Positions 10,101-16,178 of a stretch of DNA of 53,965 nucleotides are shown piece after piece (position 1 is the first letter of the stretch; each line of letters begins with the position of its first letter). The translations under genes were made by a program, and so were the position numbers. Source of the DNA: CAZKAP01 sp964550895 (GTDB lineage: Bacteria; Bacteroidota; Bacteroidia; Flavobacteriales; Flavobacteriaceae); the NCBI GenBank assembly GCA_964550895.1, contig CAZKAP010000022.1, positions 1-53,965 of the forward strand, in the 5' to 3' direction. The notes below the pieces were generated by a model. That model saw nothing but the letters and a program-made list of their open reading frames with translations. It was not told the DNA's origin and ran no database searches.

Positions 10101-12730
10101 TCGAAGGTGTGGGATTCGTCGGTGTAGAACGAGCCGTATTCCCTGGGTTCGGGTGATTTCAGGCCCACGAAGTAATTGTAGGGTGCCAGGTCCTGGGTCT
10201 GTACGTCCTGCGAAAAGTCGCCCCCTCCTTCCTTGACCAGGGTAGTCAGTGTCATCCGGAGCATTCCAGGGGCTTTGGCCACTTCAGGAATTTTTTTCTC
10301 AATCCGGTCGCGTCCCCGACCATCGAGCTTACCGCTGGCAAAGGCCTCCTTATAACTGTTGAAAGAACGAACGGGATCGGTAAAGGTATATCGGTCATAG
10401 TCCGGGAACGGTTTGGCCAGCAGACTGTATTCGGCTGAAATGCTGTAGTCCAGGTTGCGCGCCGGTGCGCCGTGCAGCCACAAGGCCTCGATATCGGCAT
10501 TGGCAGAGGCCCCGGCCCTTACGTATTTCCGATCGAAATCGAGTTTGATCTTGAGTCGGTTGGGTTTGACCGTGGCCACCTTGAGGCTTTTTCCAAATTC
10601 GGCCCCGCCTACCTTGATCCGGGCATACCAGTTGCCCGTAACGGCGGTTTCTTCGGTGGGTATAGGGAAATAATAGAGCGGTTTTCTGGGTACAGCCGTG
10701 TATCTGGGGTCCAGCTGTACGGGCCGGTCCTTCAGCACGGTCCGCTGTACCATTCGTCCACGGGCGTCGGTTACCTCCAGGGCCACCGGATGGTCTGCGG
10801 GCAGGGAGTTGGCCGCGTCGTCCAAAGCAAACGTGAGGTGAATGGTTTCTCCTGGCCTGTGTACGCCCCTTTCGGTATAGAGGAAGCCCTTAAGGCCCTT
10901 GCTCAACTGAGCACCCTCCACATCGAAATTACTGGTGGATAAGGCGTTTCCGTCCTTGAGGGCGGCATAGGCGAGGTGCTGGTTCTTTCGGGCTACGGCG
11001 AAGGCTACGGCTCCGTCCGCATCGTAAGAGGCGAACCCCTGACGATCGGTTCGAACTGTTCCCAGGAGTTGTTGCTGAAAGTTGTAAAGCTCAATATCCA
11101 CCCCCTGTTCTGGCGCAGCGGAGATCAGATTGGAGGTGGCGAAGTGGTAGGACCGGTTGTTTCCCTTCTTGACGATCAGACCCAGGTCGCTTCCGAGGAC
11201 CGTAGCGGTAGCCTCCCGATCCTGGTTGTAGTAGGCCCGGTGGCAGGGGTTGTCGCGCTCCCTCCAGTTGTAATAGTTGTCACGCCATTGCCAGCGCTCA
11301 TCGTCCCAGTATTCCTGTTCCCGTTCCTCTTCGGCCTGGCGGGCCAGGTAGGCCTCGTCCTCGTCTATCTCTTCCAGGGGTTCGTCGCAGCGGTAGGTGG
11401 TATGCTCCCTTTCGAAACGGAATTGAATGCGGTACAGCGAGCCTGGACGCGTTTTAATCAGTTCGGAGAGATCCAGGGCATGGGCCATCCACTGATCCGG
11501 TGTAACGGCACCCTTCTCTTCCAGGTCCAGTTTTTTGTAGGCCACCCTGCGACCCACCCGCTTCAGGTAGGAGGGATAGGGATTGCCGAGTTTGTTCTCC
11601 TGCAGGTATTGCAGCATGTTGTCTTCGAAGATCTCAACTACACGCACCTCGATTTGCTTCAGGTTCACCGTCTCGAAAAACAGGGGTGTGCGATCGGCTC
11701 CAGGCAGGATCACGCCTTTGGAAATGAGTCGTACGGCGGGCTTGGTCTGGGTAAAGGCCAGGGTTTCCCGGAAATCCTGCTTCAGTCGGTTTCCGTAGGC
11801 GCTCTTGACCGCCTTCATCACCTGAACCCGAACCTTGCCCTTGGTGTTCTCGGGATATATCCGGAGAGTGTTTCCGTCTATTTCTGTGCGCAGATCCGAG
11901 CGGTTTCCCACCCTGACCAGGCCATTGAGGTTTTGATTGGGCGAAATGGGCTCGGAGAAGACAATCTTCAGTATGGCCACGCTACCGTTGTCGATATGTG
12001 CATCAAGTATGGTAAACAGGTTTTTGGCCGGGATGTCGAGTACATCACTTCCCCGGGTTGCGGCGCCAACCGGCGAGCCGTCCCATTTCAGGCTTAACTG
12101 GCTGCCCGACTCGGCCCGGCCGATTCCGGTAATGGTAAAGGTGTAGTAGCTCGCGTCAGTGTCCAGGTTGTCCCATTGCACCTGGGGATCTTCCCCGGGC
12201 TGGCTGATCTTCAGCAGCTTGCTGACCAGCCCTGCCGGTATGATATCGGAGGCTTCCAGTCGTCCGGTCATGCTGAACTGCTCTTTGTTTTCGGAGGTGA
12301 GGGGGTCCAGTTCGATTTTAAACTCGGGTTCCGGGGTGCGGAAGGAAAAGCGATAGGTACTGAATTCTTTTTCCACATCGGGAAGCAGCTTGTTGAGCTT
12401 GAGACTCACGCGGTATTCGGTATCGGGTTCCAGGTATTCTCCGGGTTCGAACACCAGGGTTCGGCTGTTTTCTACACGTAAAAGACCGGAAACAGCGGGT
12501 CTGATGTCGTAAAACCTGGAATCGATCTCCTGTCCGGGCTCGGCCTTCTCCAGGTCCCTGGCCAGACCGATCTCCACCGGGGCCGTTATACTCAGGAATC
12601 CCTGAGGGTGATAGTTAACGTAATCCCGGAACTCGTAGAGGTCGTCGGAGCCGGGCTCTGCCGTTTTTTTACAGGAATTCAGGGGGAGCAGCAGGACGGC
12701 TGCCAGGGCAAGACAGAGGTAATTTCTCAT
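7181..12730 (-). CDS. Bacterial alpha-2-macroglobulin lipoprotein
   Basis: An 1849-residue envelope protein. The N-terminus has a signal peptide with lipobox PLNSC (lipid on C20). A string of MG beta-sandwich domains fills the protein, with the bait/ANA region near the middle and an alpha-helical thioester domain near the C-terminus. The thioester motif is intact: YPHGCVEQ with C1407 and Q1410. Family members trap proteases by a bait-triggered covalent bond and are thought to guard the periplasm when the wall is breached. The downstream PBP1C gene supports that, because the pair is conserved in many bacteria. A TAACTTCA box with a TTG about 20 bases further up lies before the start. Confidence 0.93.
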   Translation of the reverse strand: MRNYLCLALAAVLLLPLNSCKKTAEPGSDDLYEFRDYVNYHPQGFLSITAPVEIGLARDLEKAEPGQEIDSRFYDIRPAVSGLLRVENSRTLVFEPGEYLEPDTEYRVSLKLNKLLPDVEKEFSTYRFSFRTPEPEFKIELDPLTSENKEQFSMTGRLEASDIIPAGLVSKLLKISQPGEDPQVQWDNLDTDASYYTFTITGIGRAESGSQLSLKWDGSPVGAATRGSDVLDIPAKNLFTILDAHIDNGSVAILKIVFSEPISPNQNLNGLVRVGNRSDLRTEIDGNTLRIYPENTKGKVRVQVMKAVKSAYGNRLKQDFRETLAFTQTKPAVRLISKGVILPGADRTPLFFETVNLKQIEVRVVEIFEDNMLQYLQENKLGNPYPSYLKRVGRRVAYKKLDLEEKGAVTPDQWMAHALDLSELIKTRPGSLYRIQFRFEREHTTYRCDEPLEEIDEDEAYLARQAEEEREQEYWDDERWQWRDNYYNWRERDNPCHRAYYNQDREATATVLGSDLGLIVKKGNNRSYHFATSNLISAAPEQGVDIELYNFQQQLLGTVRTDRQGFASYDADGAVAFAVARKNQHLAYAALKDGNALSTSNFDVEGAQLSKGLKGFLYTERGVHRPGETIHLTFALDDAANSLPADHPVALEVTDARGRMVQRTVLKDRPVQLDPRYTAVPRKPLYYFPIPTEETAVTGNWYARIKVGGAEFGKSLKVATVKPNRLKIKLDFDRKYVRAGASANADIEALWLHGAPARNLDYSISAEYSLLAKPFPDYDRYTFTDPVRSFNSYKEAFASGKLDGRGRDRIEKKIPEVAKAPGMLRMTLTTLVKEGGGDFSQDVQTQDLAPYNYFVGLKSPEPREYGSFYTDESHTFEAVSLDDQGTPVPGRDLEVEVFQIAWRWWWNRGRDNLSRYEDATYHKPYKNIKLRTGTDGKARFELQIPDEDGGRYLIRIRDRESGHSTGRTTYFYKNWWRSPDDGESGSTQMLVFSPDKERYTLGEDIEIHFPSATKGYALVSVENGTEVLSQQWITTREGQTEVRIPTTAEMAPNVYVNISLLQPHSTRENDRPMRLYGVVPVLVDNPKTVLKPVLEMPDELVPEEKFTVRVSEQNREAMTYTLAVIDEGLLDLTRFATPDIHSAFYSRSALGVKTFDIYDLVMGAYSISAGNIYAIGGGGGAETPKNQKAQRFKPMVRFLGPFELRKGQKARHEIEMPNYIGSVRTMLIAANSASAYGSTDKTTPVRKPLMILTSVPRKLSPGETLTLPVTVFAMDPSIRNVRVRVESDSGLRALDGNEKTITFSEMGEQIVPFTFEVLPGYDLTQIRVEARGADQSASDETEVAIFNPNPMSHRQTTVELEPEGRQILNLESFGEAGTQNLDVEFSTLPPMNLERRLNELVTYPHGCVEQVTSAAFPQLYLNDLMDVTYDRKKQIEENIKETIRRLGSYQAPDGGLSYWPGGSIANDWGTSYAGHFMLEAKSKGYRLPLTFLNNWLSYQKKASREWNPRANSGWGMLAQAYRLYTLALAGQADFAAMNRLRETRELTDAAAVRLAAAYAIIGKKGAALSLLEGASTSFTEHSYNRYSYGSAFRNQAMALETYTLLDDSKVRTTAEELARTLASDRWLSTQETAYALMSLSKMVIKNGGRALQTSLVYRGNRVEVSTDKPLASRSLEPSQEAQELILDNKGNNKVYVTVTQGGRPKMGQERAEQRNLSAKVTFLDGTGTSIQPTSLRQGSELTARVVVTNRSRNKAWNVALSQIVPSGWEIVNTRFANGSVSGNSADYTDIRDDRALYYFDLAPGASRTFTLRINASYLGRYYLPGVQVEGMYDNRFFARTEGRFVEVVQ

Positions 12731-12837
12731 GGGCAGGTTTTGAATTACCCCTGAAGTTAAGCAACTGCGGGGTTTGGGGCAATTTTAATGTGCGGGTCCC
12801 GCGTTTTGGCTATCACGCGGATGTCTGTAGACAGGCC

Positions 12838-13632
12838 CTACCAACCCCCGGAGGCGCCTCCGCCTCCGCCCATACCACCGCCGAAGCCGCCTCCGAAACC
12901 TCCACCGCCGAAGCCTCCTCCGGAGGAACCCCCACCGAAGCCGCCGCGGCCCATATTACTGAGGATAATGACGTCCCAGATATCCGGGCCACGACCGCCC
13001 CGGCCTCCCTTGCCGCCGTAGCGGATAATCAGGAAAAGAATAAGCAGCACGAACAGCCCGAAAATGATGAGCACCACTATTGCTTTAGCTTTATTTACAG
13101 GACTGGATTCGGCTGCGAACTCGCCCTCCAGAACCTGAATGATCGCGTCGGTTCCCTTGTCCAGTCCAGCGATGTAGTCCCCCTTTTTGAATTCGGGTAT
13201 CATGACGGTTTCGATAATGCGACGGCTCATGGCATCGGTAAGACTGCCCTCCACCCCGTAGCCGGTATTGATACCCACCCGTCGGTCGTCCCGTGCGAGT
13301 ATGACCAGCACACCGTTGTCCTTGCCTTGCTGTCCAATGCCCCACTCGGTGAGCCAGTTCGCGCCCAGGTACTGTATGTTTTCCCCTTCTGTGGATGCGA
13401 TGGTGACTACTACGATTTGCGTAGAGGTGGTATCGGCATAGCGGATGAGTTTCTGTTCGAGAGCGGTCTTTTGGGAGGCCGGAAAAAGCCCGATGTAGTC
13501 GTATACGCTGGTCTGGCCTGAGCCGGACGGCTTTTCGGGTATCTCGAACTGGGCATATGCCAGCCCGGTACCGAGGAGCCAAATTCCGGTCAGTAGGAGA
13601 GTCAGTGTATGTTTAACCACGCGATACTTCAT
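12838..13632 (-). CDS. TPM-domain membrane protein (YgcG-like), glycine-rich tail
   Basis: A 264-residue exported protein. A signal peptide (HTLTLLLTGIWLLGTGLAYA) precedes a TPM domain, with VYDYIGLFP, VVTIASTEGEN and RVGINTGYGVEG-LTDAMSRRII as typical signatures. One transmembrane helix (AIVVLIIFGLFVLLILFLII) follows, and the last ~40 residues are almost only glycine with phenylalanine and serine. TPM domains have been linked to phosphatase activity and photosystem II repair in plants; the bacterial role is unsettled. The start overlaps the end of the upstream TPM gene by 20 bases, so translation is probably coupled. It is the last gene of the lemA operon. Confidence 0.9.
   Translation of the reverse strand: MKYRVVKHTLTLLLTGIWLLGTGLAYAQFEIPEKPSGSGQTSVYDYIGLFPASQKTALEQKLIRYADTTSTQIVVVTIASTEGENIQYLGANWLTEWGIGQQGKDNGVLVILARDDRRVGINTGYGVEGSLTDAMSRRIIETVMIPEFKKGDYIAGLDKGTDAIIQVLEGEFAAESSPVNKAKAIVVLIIFGLFVLLILFLIIRYGGKGGRGGRGPDIWDVIILSNMGRGGFGGGSSGGGFGGGGFGGGFGGGMGGGGGASGGW
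12841..12951 (-). repeat. Low-complexity glycine-codon repeat
   Basis: The 3' end of the TPM gene is a run of GGN codons in short imperfect units (on the plus strand, repeats of CCGCCGAAG and CCTCCGAAA type). It encodes the Gly-Phe-Gly tail and could be prone to slippage length variation. Confidence 0.7.
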
Positions 13633-14050
13633 TGCTCAATTCGTCTTTGTCGTCTTCCTGCCAGGGGAAGTGCTTCTTGAGCTCTTCTCCAGCCTTGAGG
13701 ACTCCGGCTATGATGCCTTCCTTGAACCGTCCTTCACGAAAGTGTTCCTGCATGACATTCTTGGTCGATTCCCAGAAGTCTTTGGGGACGGCCCGGTCGA
13801 TGCCTTTGTCGCCGTAGATCACGAATTTGTGATCCTCCACGGCCACGTAAATCAATACACCGTTGGATTCTGCCGTCTGATCCATCTTCAGCATATGAAA
13901 TACCTGCTGTGCCCGACTAAACGGATCTATAGAGGATCGGGCCTCTATATGGACCCGAATTTCTCCCGAGGTATGATCCTCTGCCACCCGGATGGCGGCT
14001 ACGATTTCCTGTTCTTCCTCTTGGGTGAGAAAGCCTTCAACTTCCGACAT
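13613..14050 (-). CDS. Cytosolic TPM-domain protein
   Basis: A 145-residue TPM-domain protein with no signal peptide or membrane segment. It begins MSEVEGFLTQEEEQEIVAAI and carries TSGEIRVHIEAR, SNGVLIYVAVEDHKFVIYGD and GIDRAVPKDFWE, the usual signature of the short TPM proteins that pair with LemA in Bacteroidota. It starts 3 bases after lemA stops and overlaps the next TPM gene, so the three genes form one translationally linked unit. Having one soluble and one exported TPM protein suggests partners on the two sides of the membrane (inference). Biochemical function is unknown. Confidence 0.88.
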   Translation of the reverse strand: MSEVEGFLTQEEEQEIVAAIRVAEDHTSGEIRVHIEARSSIDPFSRAQQVFHMLKMDQTAESNGVLIYVAVEDHKFVIYGDKGIDRAVPKDFWESTKNVMQEHFREGRFKEGIIAGVLKAGEELKKHFPWQEDDKDELSNEVSRG

Positions 14051-14053
14051 TGG

Positions 14054-14650
14054 CTAGAAGTTAAAGTCGACATCTGGCGCTTTTTCGGCCCCTTCGTCGG
14101 CCTGGAAGCCATTCATTTTCTCGAAACCGAACATGCCGGCCAGCAGGTTGCCCGGGAAGTACTGTATGTGCTTGTTGTAGGCGTTAACGGCTCCGTTGTA
14201 GCGGTCCCGGGCCACATTGATGCGGTTTTCGGTTCCTTCGAGCTGAGATTGCAGTTCGAGGAAATTCTGGTTGGCCTTGATGTCTGGATAGCGCTCCACG
14301 GTAACCAACAGGCGGGAGAGGGCCGAACTCAGTCCACTCTGGGCCTGCTGGAAATTGGCAATGGCCTCCGGAGACAGGTTTTCGGCATTGATATCTACTG
14401 AAGTTGCCTGTGCACGGGCCTCGATAACCTCCTTCAAGGTTCCCCGTTCGAAATCTGCGGCGCCCTGTACGGTTTTCACCAGATTGTCGATCAGGTCCGC
14501 TCGACGCTGATACGAACTCTCCACGTTATTCCAGGCCGTTATGGAATCTTCGCGCAATTCGATGCCCTTGTTGTAGAATCCTCCGGTAAATCTCCACAGG
14601 ATTACACCGACGACCAGGACCAGACCTACGATGATGACAAGTTTTTTCAT
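14054..14650 (-). CDS. lemA: LemA family protein
   Basis: A 198-residue membrane-anchored protein. One N-terminal helix (KKLVIIVGLVLVVGVILW) is followed by the LemA helical bundle, with AWNNVESSYQRRADLIDNLV, then GTLKEVIEARA, LLVTVERYPDIKANQNF and RYNGAVNAYN. These are the hallmark stretches of the family, and the length is typical. LemA proteins were first described as antigens in Listeria and their role is still unclear. They commonly sit with TPM-domain genes, as here. A near-ideal promoter directly upstream shows the operon is separate from the MerR and peptidase genes. Confidence 0.93.
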   Translation of the reverse strand: MKKLVIIVGLVLVVGVILWRFTGGFYNKGIELREDSITAWNNVESSYQRRADLIDNLVKTVQGAADFERGTLKEVIEARAQATSVDINAENLSPEAIANFQQAQSGLSSALSRLLVTVERYPDIKANQNFLELQSQLEGTENRINVARDRYNGAVNAYNKHIQYFPGNLLAGMFGFEKMNGFQADEGAEKAPDVDFNF

Positions 14651-14681
14651 GATAAAATGGTTAGATGGTTTACTGTTTTTG

Positions 14682-14712
14682 CAAAGTTAGGCGAAGCGCC
14701 CGAGCCGTCCAA
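14682..14712 (-). promoter_or_regulatory. Promoter of the lemA-TPM operon
   Basis: On the minus strand, TTG (plus-strand 14710-14712) and TAACTTTG (14682-14689) are separated by 20 bases, matching the Bacteroidota TTG/TAnnTTTG architecture exactly. The -7 box is about 30 bases from the lemA ATG. Confidence 0.75.
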
Positions 14713-14767
14713 TGAACTATGAGTGCATAGATGGGAACATTTGTTACAGGAGTAAGGCGGGTCCGGA

Positions 14768-15097
14768 TCAGATCCCTTCCTTGATACGGATCAGTTCGGT
14801 GCGTATCTTCTGGAGTTTTTCGATAATCTGGAAATTGGTCAGGGCCTGCTGCTTTTCCTCCTTGAGATGGATCTTGGCACCGTCGAGGGTAAAACCCCGC
14901 TCCTTGACCAGGTGGTGGATCAGCTGGATGTTCCGGACATCTTCCTGAGTATACTTCCGATTGCCTCTGGAATTCTTCCTGGGCTGAATCTCCTCGAATT
15001 CTTTTTCCCAAAAACGGATCAGGGAGGTGTTTACCCCAAAGGCTCTGGCGACTTCGCCTATGCCGTAGTACCGCTTCTCGGGCAGATCGAGGTGCAT
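14768..15097 (-). CDS. MerR-family transcriptional regulator
   Basis: A 109-residue helix-turn-helix protein. It opens with the MerR pattern YYGIGEVARAFGVNTSLIRFWEKEF and the wing segment RKYTQEDVRNIQLI, then HHLVKERGFTLDGAKIHLKE. The C-terminal part is short and helical with no cysteines, so no metal- or redox-sensing domain is evident. The ATG abuts the TAA of the upstream M23 peptidase with no base between (TAAATG), so translation is likely coupled and both share the promoter near 16125. The target is unknown; control of cell-wall or neighbouring genes is a guess from context. Confidence 0.92.
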   Translation of the reverse strand: MHLDLPEKRYYGIGEVARAFGVNTSLIRFWEKEFEEIQPRKNSRGNRKYTQEDVRNIQLIHHLVKERGFTLDGAKIHLKEEKQQALTNFQIIEKLQKIRTELIRIKEGI

Positions 15098-16075
15098 TTA
15101 ATCCATGGATTGGTTTTCTCGCTGGGACAGCTTCAGCATGTTCTCGAACTCCTCGGTGGTAAGGCTGCCGTAGTAGAAGTTGATGGGGTTGATGCGGCGG
15201 CCGTCTTTGATGATTTCGTAATGCAGGTGAGGGGCCTGTGATCGACCGGTACTGCCCACGAAACCGATCAGGTCTCCCCGCTTAACCTTCTGTCCGCGAC
15301 TCACATTGTACTTGCTCAGGTGGGCGTAGAGGGTGACGTATCCAAAACCGTGGTCGATTCGAATGTGCTTTCCATAACCGGTGGAGCGGCTATCCGCCCT
15401 TTTCACCACTCCGTTGCCGGTAGCGTAAATCGGCGTCATACGGGGCGCGGTGAAATCCATGCCCTTGTGCATCTTACGCGCCTTGGTGAAGGGGTCTGTC
15501 CTCCAACCGTAACCGGAAGCCATACGCTTGAGATCCTTGTTCTGTACGGGTTGTATGGCCGGGATAGACTGCAGCAGTTTTTCCTTCTCGCTGGCGAGTT
15601 TAACGATTTCATCCAGGGACTTGGATTGAATGACCATCTGCTTCTGCAACTTTTCCAGGCGTTGGGTGGTACTGATAACCAGGTCGGAACTTTTGAAGCC
15701 CTCCAGGCCTTTGTAACGGTTTAGGCCACCAAAACCCTGCTCGCGCACGTCTTTAGGTATGGGGTCGGCCTCGAAATAAATGCGGTAAATGTCGTTGTCC
15801 CGAGCCTCAATATCGTTCATAACCAGCTCCATCTGCTCCATTTTCTTATTCAGGATATCGAATTGCAGTTCGTAGTTCGAAACTTCGCGTTCGAGCAGGA
15901 GTTCTTTTGGGGTCACTATAAAATTGGCGTTCAACAGTACGATCAGTCCGAGCAGGCCGAAAAGTCCGGATCCGAGCAGAAAGAAGAATACCTTGACGTA
16001 TTTCGTAGACTTCTTCGGATCGATCTTTCGGTAGGACAGCGTATCCGGATCGTAGTAGTACTTCACCTTATTCAT
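15098..16075 (-). CDS. M23-family metallopeptidase (membrane-anchored)
   Basis: A 325-residue peptidoglycan DD-endopeptidase candidate. A cytoplasmic N-terminus (MNKVKYYYDPDTLSYRKI) and one transmembrane helix (VFFFLLGSGLFGLLGLIVLL) are followed by a coiled-coil stalk. The C-terminal LytM/M23 domain begins GYGWRTDPFTKARKMHKGMD and keeps the zinc ligands H-x3-D and HLHYE. All catalytic motifs appear intact, so it is probably an active enzyme and not an EnvC-like activator. Anchoring and coiled coil resemble other periplasmic M23 proteins of flavobacteria. It is divergent from alaS and cotranscribed with the MerR gene. Confidence 0.92.
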   Translation of the reverse strand: MNKVKYYYDPDTLSYRKIDPKKSTKYVKVFFFLLGSGLFGLLGLIVLLNANFIVTPKELLLEREVSNYELQFDILNKKMEQMELVMNDIEARDNDIYRIYFEADPIPKDVREQGFGGLNRYKGLEGFKSSDLVISTTQRLEKLQKQMVIQSKSLDEIVKLASEKEKLLQSIPAIQPVQNKDLKRMASGYGWRTDPFTKARKMHKGMDFTAPRMTPIYATGNGVVKRADSRSTGYGKHIRIDHGFGYVTLYAHLSKYNVSRGQKVKRGDLIGFVGSTGRSQAPHLHYEIIKDGRRINPINFYYGSLTTEEFENMLKLSQRENQSMD

Positions 16076-16094
16076 GAACCTAGGGTAATTATTC

Positions 16095-16102
16095 TAAATT
16101 TG
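16095..16102 (+). promoter_or_regulatory. Candidate -7 box for alaS
   Basis: TAAATTTG matches the TAnnTTTG consensus on the plus strand, 77 bases before the alaS ATG. The -33 region is weak. It would give a leader of roughly 70 bases. Confidence 0.4.
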
Positions 16103-16122
16103 GCCTGTATTTGGTAATCGTA

Positions 16123-16130
16123 CAAATATA
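16123..16130 (-). promoter_or_regulatory. -7 box of the M23-MerR operon
   Basis: Minus-strand TATATTTG is a perfect TAnnTTTG box about 48 bases upstream of the M23 ATG, with a T-rich -33 region about 20 bases further up. Together with the box at 16095 it makes a compact divergent promoter region. Confidence 0.6.
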
Positions 16131-16178
16131 GAAATTGTTTTATACTGCGTGTTAAAAAACGCTTAAGGTGCTCAATAT

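Noticed and set aside
10976..12097. A 373-codon rightward open frame
   Set aside because: It lies wholly antisense to the alpha-2-macroglobulin gene and shows no domain; long antisense frames are expected in GC-rich, codon-biased genes.
12841..12951. Possible CRISPR-like or tandem DNA repeat
   Set aside because: The repetition is glycine-codon low complexity in the TPM gene; there are no spacers of constant length.
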